Below are positions 7,104 through 14,500 of a stretch of DNA of 15,463 bases, piece after piece. A model generated the notes under the pieces. It saw only the letters and a program-made list of their open reading frames with translations, was not told where the DNA came from and searched no databases. Position 1 is the stretch's first letter; the number at the start of each line of letters is the position of its first letter. The stretch is taken from the NCBI GenBank assembly GCA_005773145.1, contig SXHS01000157.1:1-15463 (forward strand). The letters are read 5' to 3'. This DNA comes from Planctomycetaceae bacterium (lineage in GTDB: Bacteria > Planctomycetota > Planctomycetia > Pirellulales > Pirellulaceae). The position numbers and the translations under genes were made by a program.

Positions 7104-8396
7104 ATGTCCCATGCGATGAGTCATCAAGTGTTTGCGCGGGCACAAAAACTGATGCCCGGCGGAGTCAACAGTCCTGCCCGTGCCTTCGGCGCGGTTGGCG
7201 GTGAACCGGTGGTATTTCGCCGCGGGGAGGGGGCCTACCTATGGGATGTGGATGGCAATCGATACATCGACTACATCGGATCTTGGGGACCCATGATCCT
7301 GGGACACACCCATCCCGCCGTGGTCGAGGCGATCTGCCAGGCTGCGCATGACGGAACCAGCTTTGGTGCACCAACAGAGGGGGAAAATGAACTGGCCGAG
7401 TTGATTATTGAAGCCGTGCCGTCTGTGGAACAGGTGCGGCTGGTGAATTCGGGCACGGAAGCGACCATGAGCGCCATCCGGCTGGCACGCGGATTCACCG
7501 GGCGCGATGGGATTATCAAATTTGCGGGCAACTATCATGGCCATGTCGATTGCCTGCTGGTGGCTGCGGGGAGCTCGGCTGCGACGTTGGCGGTTCCCAA
7601 TTCGCCTGGCGTGTCGCGCGGTAGCTCGCAGGACACGTTGATACTCCCCTACAACGACGTTACCGCCGCGGAACAAGCCTTCGCGCAACATGGTTCGCGA
7701 TTGGCTGCCGTCATCGTGGAGCCTGTGGCCGGCAATATGGGCACCGTACCCGCCACAACAGAATTTCTCCAGGCGTTGCGTGACTTGACTAAGGCCCACG
7801 GTACACTGCTGATCTACGATGAGGTGATGAGCGGATTTCGCGTTGCCTACGGAGGGGCTCAATCGCTGGGCGGGCCACTGCCCGATCTCACCACGCTCGG
7901 TAAGATCGTCGGCGGAGGATTGCCGATTGGCGCCTACGGCGGACGGACCGACATCATGCAACATGTGCTCCCCGCCGGCAAAGTATTTCAGGCCGGCACG
8001 CTCAGTGGCAACCCGCTCGCCACACGCGCCGGAATTGCCACGCTGCGGCTGCTTCGCGACACACGCCCCTACCCACAATTGGAACGCTTGTCCGCCCGCT
8101 TGGCTGACGGTTTGATGGCAGCCGCCGCTCGGGCGAACGTGCCACACAGCGTGGGCCGAGTCGGCAGTATGTTGACCCTCTTCTTTCAGGCTCAGCCTGT
8201 CACGAATTGGGAGACCGCCAGTCAATGCAACACGCGGCAATTCGCACGCTTTTTCTGGGGAATGATCGAACGAGGCATCTACTTTCCTTGCAGCCAATTC
8301 GAGGCCCTGTTCGTTTCCGCAGCCCACACGGAAGCCGATATCGACGCGACCATCTCAGCTGCGGCGCATGCTCTGCGCCTCGGCGCCTCGGCGTGA
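7104..8396 (+). CDS. hemL: Glutamate-1-semialdehyde 2,1-aminomutase
   Basis: PLP enzyme of the C5 pathway that converts glutamate-1-semialdehyde to 5-aminolevulinate, the precursor of haem and other tetrapyrroles; cytoplasmic homodimer. The protein is 430 aa, the usual length. Seen: LMPGGVNSPARAF at 16-28, a hallmark N-terminal block; GSWGPMILGH at 59-68; NSGTEATMSAIRLARG at 115-130 for PLP phosphate binding; NYHGHVD at 143-149; DEVMSGFR at 239-246 with the pyridine-N aspartate D239; and GKIVGGGLPIGAYGG at 266-280, where K267 forms the Schiff base with PLP. The ATG at 7104 is preceded by AGGTG 4 nt upstream; a second in-frame ATG at 7116 is possible, and the frame is open from 7050 without family-like sequence. 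The gene is divergent from truB, with the ACP-AOS gene 329 bp downstream on the same strand. Confidence 0.96.
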   Translation: MSHAMSHQVFARAQKLMPGGVNSPARAFGAVGGEPVVFRRGEGAYLWDVDGNRYIDYIGSWGPMILGHTHPAVVEAICQAAHDGTSFGAPTEGENELAELIIEAVPSVEQVRLVNSGTEATMSAIRLARGFTGRDGIIKFAGNYHGHVDCLLVAAGSSAATLAVPNSPGVSRGSSQDTLILPYNDVTAAEQAFAQHGSRLAAVIVEPVAGNMGTVPATTEFLQALRDLTKAHGTLLIYDEVMSGFRVAYGGAQSLGGPLPDLTTLGKIVGGGLPIGAYGGRTDIMQHVLPAGKVFQAGTLSGNPLATRAGIATLRLLRDTRPYPQLERLSARLADGLMAAAARANVPHSVGRVGSMLTLFFQAQPVTNWETASQCNTRQFARFFWGMIERGIYFPCSQFEALFVSAAHTEADIDATISAAAHALRLGASA

Positions 8397-8507
8397 TTCT
8401 TGATCGCTCACCCGTCCTCCCTGCCCGCCTTTCGTCCATCCAACGGCGACACCCTTGCCGTCCCTGGTCGGTCTGGGTCGATTGGGCGGAATGGGGGGGC
8501 GTGTCGT

Positions 8508-8526
8508 GGTTCGGCTCATCCGAACC
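8508..8526 (+). terminator. Small hairpin 112 bp after hemL, weak terminator candidate
   Basis: GGTTCGG (8508-8514) and CCGAACC (8520-8526) form a perfect 7-bp stem with a 5-nt loop. It is not followed by a T-run on the plus strand; an A6 run lies about 15 bp downstream. It could end hemL transcription, but support is limited to the stem. Confidence 0.3.
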
Positions 8527-8615
8527 CCGAGTTGTGCAATCAAAAAATGCCAAGAAAGTTCACGCGGCTAGAGACAAGGCGGAGTGTCACGTGTTAGGAT
8601 GATTCGGAAATTTCG

Positions 8616-8641
8616 AGTCTGATTTGGCGTCAAGTCAGACT
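8616..8641 (+). promoter_or_regulatory. 11-bp hairpin in the ACP-AOS leader
   Basis: AGTCTGATTTG (8616-8626) pairs with CAAGTCAGACT (8631-8641) over 11 bp, with one U-G wobble and a GCGU tetraloop. It lies 85 bp before the GTG start and between the two GTCACGTG elements. No U-tract follows, which argues against a simple terminator. An operator or RNA leader element is possible. Confidence 0.4.
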
Positions 8642-8713
8642 TCACCGAGGCAGATGCGCGCGGTTGCAGCTGGCTAATCGTCGCCACGTGACGGATTCAA
8701 ACAATTATCGACC

Positions 8714-8720
8714 AAGGAGG
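8714..8720 (+). promoter_or_regulatory. Strong ribosome binding site fixing a GTG start
   Basis: AAGGAGG is a full-strength Shine-Dalgarno, 5 nt before GTG at 8726. It decides the start of the ACP-AOS gene, since no ATG is well placed, and it is much stronger than the sites of the neighbouring genes. Confidence 0.85.
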
Positions 8721-8725
8721 TCCCT

Positions 8726-10315
8726 GTGGCGAACGTCAAGACGGTACCAGCCGGGGAAGCATCAGCTCACTTAACGTCCGCTGACGCAACGTCCACTCAT
8801 CAGCTAATTCGCGATAAGGTGGTCGAATGGCTACGCGCGGAAGGCAGATTGACAAGCGACCGCTTCGACGATGATGCATCGCTTTTCGAATTGGGCGTCG
8901 ATTCGCTGGCCGTGGCCACAATTGCCTGCGAGTTGGAGCGAGCAACAGGCAAGAAGCTGAACCCCGACATCGTCTTCGACCTGCAGACCATCAATGAAGT
9001 TGCCGAGTACATGGACGGACTGCCGGTTCGATCGGGACCGGATGTGCTTCGGCGCGTGGACGCGCCCGTTCCGACTCAGAGCTTCGCGCCAACGACGTCC
9101 GATATTCCGGTGGCCGCAGCTCCCCAGGACCATCACGCGTATTACGCACGCTTGAACCGGCGAGTTCAGGCCCTCAAGGATGAAGGGTTGTATTTCTTCG
9201 AACCGGAGATTTCGCAGCACGATGGGACCTGGGTCGTGGCAGACGGCGTGCGCATGCTGATGCTCGGGTCGTACGAATACCTGGGGTTGTTGGAACATCC
9301 TCATTTGCAAAAAGCGGCCATTTCGACGCTGGAAGAATTTGGGACGGGGCACCACGGCGCCCGCCTACTGACGGGAACCACCACGATTCATAAGGAACTG
9401 GAGGCGAAGCTGGCCGCCTTCATGCGAGCGGAAGATGCCATCGTATTCGGTAGCGGTTATGTAACCAATCTGGCGACCATCTCCACGTTGGTGGACCGCG
9501 ATGGGGTGATCATTGGTGATCAATGGAATCATGCCAGCATCGTCGACGGTTGTCGCATGGCGGGCGCGGAGATGATGGTCTTTGAGCACAACGATATGGA
9601 CTCGTTGGCGGAAAAGCTGGAGATGGCGTCTGGCCGACGAACTCTGGTCGTCGTCGATTCGGTTTTCAGCATGGACGGCGACATCATCGACTTGCCCATG
9701 GTGGTCCGATTGTGCCGGGCCCACGGCGCGCTCTTGATGGTGGACGAGGCGCATAGCTTGGGTGTGCTGGGAAAGACCGGCCGAGGCGCCCAGGAGTATT
9801 TTGACTTGGGTCCCGACGATATCGATGTGAAAATGGGGACGCTTTCAAAATCCCTCGCCAGTGGCGGCGGTTTTGTCGCTGCTCGGGAGGAAATTACGAC
9901 CTACCTGCGGCACCATGCCCGTGGCTACATATTTTCGGGCGCTCTGCCCGTTGGGCAAGCCAGCGTCGCCATTGCAGCGCTGGAAGTAATCGAGCGTGAG
10001 CCCGAACGGGTGGAACGACTGTGGCAGAATGTCGAGCACTACAGTACATCTCTACGTCAACTAGGGTTCGACACGGCGACGAGCGTGACGCCGATTGTGC
10101 CCGTCATGACAAAAACCGACGACATAACGCTTGCCATGACACGACTATGCCGTGAACAGGGGCTGCTCGTCGTGCCAGTATGCTTTCCGGCTGTGCCGAT
10201 GAATGCACCGCGGTTGCGCACCTGCGTGTCCGCACTCCACACCAAGGCGGAACTGGACTTCGCCCTGGAGGTGCTCGCGCGAGCCGGTCGCGAAACGGGG
10301 CTGATTTCGGGTTGA
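8726..10315 (+). CDS. Acyl carrier protein fused to an alpha-oxoamine synthase (PLP)
   Basis: A 529-aa two-domain protein. Residues ~24-98 are an acyl carrier protein: FELGVDSLAVATI carries the 4'-phosphopantetheine serine S60 in a GVDSLA motif. A Pro/Ala/Thr linker (~100-135) leads to a fold-type I PLP enzyme (~138-525) of the alpha-oxoamine synthase family (8-amino-7-oxononanoate synthase, serine palmitoyltransferase, 5-aminolevulinate synthase, CqsA). Seen: GSYEYLGL at 181-188, GARLLTG at 211-217, NHASIVDG at 268-275 (H269), DEAHSLGVLG at 340-349, and GTLSKSLASGGGF at 371-383 with K375 as the PLP lysine. Expected reaction: decarboxylative condensation of an amino acid with an acyl thioester, here most simply an acyl group on its own ACP, giving an alpha-amino ketone. 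Related ACP-plus-AOS layouts are known from PigH (prodigiosin) and SxtA (saxitoxin). Substrates cannot be read from the sequence; a sphingoid-base, signal-molecule or natural-product role are all open. No polyketide synthase or biotin gene is adjacent. Confidence 0.9.
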   Translation: MANVKTVPAGEASAHLTSADATSTHQLIRDKVVEWLRAEGRLTSDRFDDDASLFELGVDSLAVATIACELERATGKKLNPDIVFDLQTINEVAEYMDGLPVRSGPDVLRRVDAPVPTQSFAPTTSDIPVAAAPQDHHAYYARLNRRVQALKDEGLYFFEPEISQHDGTWVVADGVRMLMLGSYEYLGLLEHPHLQKAAISTLEEFGTGHHGARLLTGTTTIHKELEAKLAAFMRAEDAIVFGSGYVTNLATISTLVDRDGVIIGDQWNHASIVDGCRMAGAEMMVFEHNDMDSLAEKLEMASGRRTLVVVDSVFSMDGDIIDLPMVVRLCRAHGALLMVDEAHSLGVLGKTGRGAQEYFDLGPDDIDVKMGTLSKSLASGGGFVAAREEITTYLRHHARGYIFSGALPVGQASVAIAALEVIEREPERVERLWQNVEHYSTSLRQLGFDTATSVTPIVPVMTKTDDITLAMTRLCREQGLLVVPVCFPAVPMNAPRLRTCVSALHTKAELDFALEVLARAGRETGLISG

Positions 10316-10347
10316 CCGCCCCATCAGGCTGCCGGTCATGGCCGTTT

Positions 10348-10373
10348 CACGCGAGACGCCCACGCGAGACGCC
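10348..10373. repeat. 13-bp perfect tandem repeat, two copies
   Basis: CACGCGAGACGCC occurs at 10348-10360 and again directly at 10361-10373. It lies between the stop of the ACP-AOS gene and the following hairpin, in non-coding sequence. It probably arose by local duplication; no function is evident. Confidence 0.8.
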
Positions 10374-10376
10374 GCT

Positions 10377-10415
10377 GTGCCGCGGCTTGGTCCCGTGTCG
10401 CCAACCCCGCGGCAC
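10377..10415. terminator. Long hairpin between convergent genes, candidate bidirectional terminator
   Basis: GTGCCGCGG (10377-10385) and CCGCGGCAC (10407-10415) form a perfect 9-bp GC-rich stem. Inside it TTGG (10387-10390) and CCAA (10401-10404) can extend the structure. It lies 61 bp after the ACP-AOS stop on one side and 43 bp beyond the 3' end of the minus-strand tRNA on the other, as expected for a shared transcription end. No T-run on either side, so intrinsic termination is uncertain. Confidence 0.45.
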
Positions 10416-10458
10416 TTGTGCGGCGGCTCTTGCGGCGAAAGGATCCGGAATCATTTAG

Positions 10459-10532
10459 TACGCCCGGCAGGATTCGAACCTGCAACCCTCGGTTCCGAAG
10501 ACCGATGCGCTATCCAATTGCGCCACGGGCGC
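10459..10532 (-). tRNA. tRNA-Arg (anticodon UCG)
   Basis: Read on the minus strand, a complete 74-nt cloverleaf folds: acceptor GCGCCCG/CGGGCGU, D stem GCGC/GCGC with GG in the loop, anticodon stem UCGGU/ACCGA with loop CUUCGGA, T stem GCAGG/CCUGC with loop TTCGAAT. The anticodon is at 10498-10496 and reads CGA, and CGG by wobble, arginine codons. The first acceptor pair is G1-U72 rather than G-C, and the discriminator is A. CCA is not encoded. It is convergent with the ACP-AOS gene. Confidence 0.95.
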
Positions 10533-10538
10533 TCTGTG

Positions 10539-10564
10539 ATGGTGACCGTGTCATGGTGACCGTG
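10539..10564. repeat. 12-bp direct repeat upstream of the tRNA
   Basis: ATGGTGACCGTG is present at 10539-10550 and 10553-10564, a 14-bp period. It begins 7 bp from the 5' end of the tRNA gene, where its promoter would be expected. It could be a local duplication or a protein site. Confidence 0.7.
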
Positions 10565-10693
10565 CTCTAGCCCCATCCCATCGAGAGCGGATGCTGCACT
10601 CTAGGATAGGCGTTCTTCTTCCATCTGGCAACGGTGGATCGGGAACGGTGGGGCGCCTCCGCGAGCCAAGTGGCGCGGCGACCGGCGGCCCCC

Positions 10694-10723
10694 CTGCGAG
10701 GTGCTGCGTTAGCCGGTTATAAT
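10694..10723 (+). promoter_or_regulatory. Promoter candidate for the FHA gene and dnaE
   Basis: A perfect -10 hexamer TATAAT at 10718-10723 is preceded at 18 bp by a weak -35-like CTGCGA (10694-10699, 3 of 6). Transcription would start near 10730, giving a leader of about 60 nt before the FHA start at 10792. With only 27 bp between the FHA gene and dnaE, this may serve both. Confidence 0.5.
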
Positions 10724-10791
10724 TGAGGCAGAGGTCCGCCTCCCCCATTCCCCCGGATGCAAGTACTCTCTCAAGGTTGGTTCGTTCGTCA

Positions 10792-11475
10792 ATGGCACAG
10801 GTAACGCTACGAATACTGGATGGGGCGGATCGCGGAAGGGTTTATGAAAACCTGCCTACGCCGGTCACCGTTGGGCGTGAGGAAGGCAATACCATTCAAC
10901 TGAACGATGATCGCGTCAGTCGCTTTCATATCAAGATTCAAGAGGATCACGACCATCTGGTGCTCACCGACCTGGAGAGTACCAACGGGACTAAGATCAA
11001 CGGCGAAGATGTGCAATTGCGAGTGCTGCGTCACGGCGATTCCATCATGATTGGCCGGTCCGTGCTCCTGTTCGGATCGCGGCAACAAATCGCGCTTCGC
11101 TTGGCGCGTTTGCGGGGCAATCTTTCGGACTCTAGTGGAACGGTCGATGAAGAAGATCTCGAAAGTGCCGAGAACCTGTCCTCGCTCGATTTCGAGTTGC
11201 AGCACGGAGACCCTGACCAGTTACAAGCGACGCTGCATGTGCTGGAGCCCCCTGAGATTCCCAGCCGACTCGGTCCGGCACAGGCGGCTCAGCTGGCCGA
11301 ACTCTTGGACTTCCTGCATATTCGCATTCGGCATCTGTTGGCCACCGTCCGATCGACCGATGATGAGGAGCGTGTCACGCTTGAGTTGCGACAGTGGCAG
11401 GATCTATTGGATTTGCAGATGCGGTTGGCCGAATACCTGCGGTTGATCAGCGATCCGGATCGGACAACGCCCTGA
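10792..11475 (+). CDS. FHA-domain protein with helical C-terminal region
   Basis: A 227-aa cytoplasmic protein with no signal peptide. Residues ~3-95 form a forkhead-associated domain, which binds phosphothreonine peptides: GRE at 28-30, VSRFH at 42-46 (S43, R44 and H46 being the usual phosphate-contacting and structural residues), LTDLESTNGTKING at 58-71, and GDSIMIG at 82-88. The region after it is acidic (~115-145) and then rich in predicted helix (~160-220, many Leu/Arg/Gln), possibly a dimerisation segment. The ATG at 10792 starts the FHA fold directly; the frame is open from 10723 but that stretch overlaps the promoter. The Shine-Dalgarno is weak (AAGG about 15 nt upstream). dnaE follows after 27 bp, so a shared transcript is likely. 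The partner is unknown; Ser/Thr kinases, which are numerous in planctomycetes, are natural candidates. Confidence 0.9.
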   Translation: MAQVTLRILDGADRGRVYENLPTPVTVGREEGNTIQLNDDRVSRFHIKIQEDHDHLVLTDLESTNGTKINGEDVQLRVLRHGDSIMIGRSVLLFGSRQQIALRLARLRGNLSDSSGTVDEEDLESAENLSSLDFELQHGDPDQLQATLHVLEPPEIPSRLGPAQAAQLAELLDFLHIRIRHLLATVRSTDDEERVTLELRQWQDLLDLQMRLAEYLRLISDPDRTTP

Positions 11476-11502
11476 CGGATCCCAGATAGGACACGATGTC
11501 GC

Positions 11503-14500
11503 ATGACGAAATCTTCCTTCGTACACTTGCACTGTCACAGTCATTACAGCCTCTTGGATGGGGCGGCTTCCATCGATAAATTGCTGGACCGCACCCGTCA
11601 GCGTGGCATGAATGCTTTGGCTCTGACGGATCACGGCAATCTTTACGGCGCGATCGAGTTCTATCGCAAGGCATTGGATGCTGGTATCAAGCCAATTGTG
11701 GGCTACGAAGCCTATGTGGCACCGCGCAGTCGCTTTACCAAGGAGGTCGGTTCATCCAAGGAAAACAGTTACCACCTGACGTTATTGGCTCAGAACCGGA
11801 CCGGCTTTCGCAACCTAGTCAAGCTGGCCTCCGCTGCGTATTTAGAGGGATTCTACTTCAAGCCGCGGATTGACAAGGAGTTGTTGGCCAGTCACTCGGA
11901 GGGGTTGATCTGTTTGAGCGGCTGTGTGTCGGGGGAATTAAGCCGCACGTTGCTGAAGGGATGGGGGAGCCAGCGTGACTGGGAAGGGCCTCTGGAAATC
12001 GCCCGCTGGTTCCAACAGGTATTTGGGGATCGATATTTCATCGAGATCCAAAACAACGGGCATGAGCTGCAGCGGATTGCCATGGAGGGGTCGCTGGAGA
12101 TTTCGCAACGACTGGGAATCCCTCCAGTTGCCACCAGTGATGCGCACTATGCGGATCGAGAGGATGCCGAGGCTCAGGATGTCCTGTTGTGCATCAATAC
12201 GGGCAAGTTCCGCACGGATACCGATCGCATGCGGATGGATGGCAATAGTTACTATCTGCGCGCTCCAGACGAAATGTACGCCACGTTTCCCGCTCATGCG
12301 GACGCTGTGGCCCGCAGCCAGCAGATCGCGGATAGTGTTGATCTGCAGTTGGACTTGGGCCAGCGGCACTTTCCCACGTACAAGCTGCAGGACGAGCAGA
12401 CGGCGGACGATTATTTGCGGGCGATCTGCCTCGAAGGATTGCGGGAACGCTACGCCTCTGATGCCACCAAGTGTGCGAACGGCGTCTTGGACCCCGTCGT
12501 CATGGATCGCTTGGATCATGAGCTGAAGGTGATCCATCAACTGGGATTTGCCAACTATTTTCTCATTGTCTGGGACTTTGTCCGTCAGGCGCGCGAGTTG
12601 AAGATCCCCGCCACGGCCCGTGGAAGCGGTGTGGGAGCGTTAGTCAGTTACTCCCTCTATCTCAGTCACGTATGTCCGCTGAAATACGATTTGCTGTTCG
12701 AGCGATTTTTGGATCCCAGCCGCAAGGAAGCGCCGGATATCGACATCGATTTTTGCAAGGAGCGACGGGGCGAGATCATCCGTTACGTCAAAGAGAAGTA
12801 CGGCGAGGCCAACGTAGCCCAGATTGGCACCTTTGGCACGCTGGCCGCCCGAGCTGCTATTCGGGACGTGGGACGCACGCTCAGCATGCCACTGGCCCGC
12901 GTGAATCAATTGATCCAAATGGTCCCCGATCAGTTGGGCATTTCGCTGGATGAGGCGTTGGAGACGAGCAGCGATTTGCAGTCCGCCTACCAGCATGACC
13001 CGGAGGTTCGCCAGCTCCTGGATTTTGCCCGCAAGATCGAAGGTCTGGCACGCAACGTGGGGACCCACGCTGCGGCCGTCGTGATTGCTGATCAGCCCCT
13101 GACCGAGTATGTCCCCTTGGGGCGCGTTTCGGGGAAGACCGACATCATCACCCAGTGGTCTATGAACGATGTTGAGGCAGCCGGCCTGTTGAAAATGGAC
13201 TTTCTGGGGCTGCGGAACTTAACGATCCTGTCCAAGGCGGTGGACCTGATCGAGCAGGCCACGGGACAACGCGTCGACCCCCAGTCCTTTCCAGTTGACG
13301 ATCAAGCGACGTTTGCTCTCTTGTGCCGCGGTGAAACGAAAGGCGTGTTTCAGCTGGAAAGTGGTGGCATTCGCGACCTGCTGCAGCGCATGAAGCCGGA
13401 TCATTTCCACGATATCATTGCCACCAACGCGCTCTACCGGCCCGGCCCTTTGGAAGGGGGCATGGTCGACGACTATGTCGCCGTCAAGCATGGCCGCAAG
13501 CAGCCCGTTTACCAACATCCCGTGCTCAAAGACATCTTGGAAGAGACCCACGGGGTCATGGTCTACCAAGAGCAGGTGATGCGCATTCTCAATCGGTTGG
13601 GGGGCATTCCGCTTGCGGCTGCCTACACGTGTATTAAGGCGATCAGCAAGAAAAAAGAAAAGATCATTGCGGCCAATCGCGAACAATTTCTGCAAGGGGC
13701 AATCGACAGCGGTCTCGCGGCCAAGGCCGCGGCGGACATCTGGGAATTGATCATCAAGTTCGCCGGCTATGGGTTCAACAAGAGTCACTCCACGGCCTAT
13801 GCCCTGATTGCCTATCAAACCGCCTACCTCAAGGCGCATTTTTCGCTCGAATTCATGGCGGCGCTGTTGTCCAGCGATATCCCCGGACGCAACTTCCAAC
13901 GCAAGGACGCGCTGGTCGAGCACCTGGAGGACTGTCAGCGGATGCAGATCACGGTCGTACCCCCCGACGTGAATACGTCCGAGGTGGACTTCTCGGTCAA
14001 GGACGGCAAGATCTATTTTGGCCTGTCGGCCATCAAAGGGTGCAGCGGTGCCGCCGAGGCCATCGTGAGGGCCCGCCGGGAACGCGGGCCGTTTCGAGAC
14101 TTGTTTGAATTCTGTGAGCGGGTTGAGCCTCAGTCGTGTACCCGGGCCGTCCTCGAAACGCTCAACAAGGCCGGCGCCTTCGATTGCTGGAAGGCGCGTC
14201 GATCCCAATGGGCCGCGCTCATGGATCGTGCGATTCAATCAGGTGCCACCGCCGCCGCTGATCGGCGCGCGGGGCAGAAAAGCCTTTTCGACGATCTGGC
14301 CAACGATTCACCGCAAATGGAGCCGGTTACCACCTTGCCCGATGTACCAGAGTGGGACGAACGGGAAAGACTCCTTCAAGAAAAAGAAGTGCTCGGCTTC
14401 TATCTCACCAGTCACCCCCTGGCACAGCACGAGGCCATGTTGCGCGTGCATTGGTCGCACACAACCCAAGAACTGTCCCAGTTGCGGGATGGCACCGAGG

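Larger units (their letters stand above)
8397..8725. other. Intergenic region upstream of the ACP-AOS gene
   Basis: This 329-bp stretch between hemL and the didomain gene has no supported coding sequence; the short frames in it lack ribosome binding sites and family features. It contains a 7-bp hairpin at 8508-8526, an 11-bp hairpin at 8616-8641, two copies of GTCACGTG in opposite orientation (8586-8593 and 8685-8692), and a strong Shine-Dalgarno at its end. No clear -35/-10 pair was found, but the arrangement suggests a regulated leader. Confidence 0.5.

Noticed and set aside
6951..7145. N-terminal extension of truB by 65 codons
   Set aside because: It would overlap the start of hemL and the divergent promoter region; the family start and an AGGA site support 6950.
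7239..8327. 362-codon minus-strand frame opposite hemL
   Set aside because: Long only because of high GC third positions in hemL; no recognisable domains.
8541..8546. A6 run as part of an intrinsic terminator for a minus-strand gene
   Set aside because: No minus-strand gene ends here, and the nearest stem is about 15 bp away.
8400..8597. Possible small protein in the hemL/ACP-AOS gap
   Set aside because: No ribosome binding site, low-complexity Arg/Pro composition, and it spans hairpins likely to be regulatory.
10338..10559. 73-codon plus-strand frame containing PAGFEPATLGSEDR
   Set aside because: It runs antisense through the tRNA-Arg; this peptide is a well-known artefact of translating the complement of tRNA-Arg genes.
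13219..14238. 339-codon minus-strand frame opposite dnaE
   Set aside because: Shadow of the polymerase coding frame; no family features or start signals.
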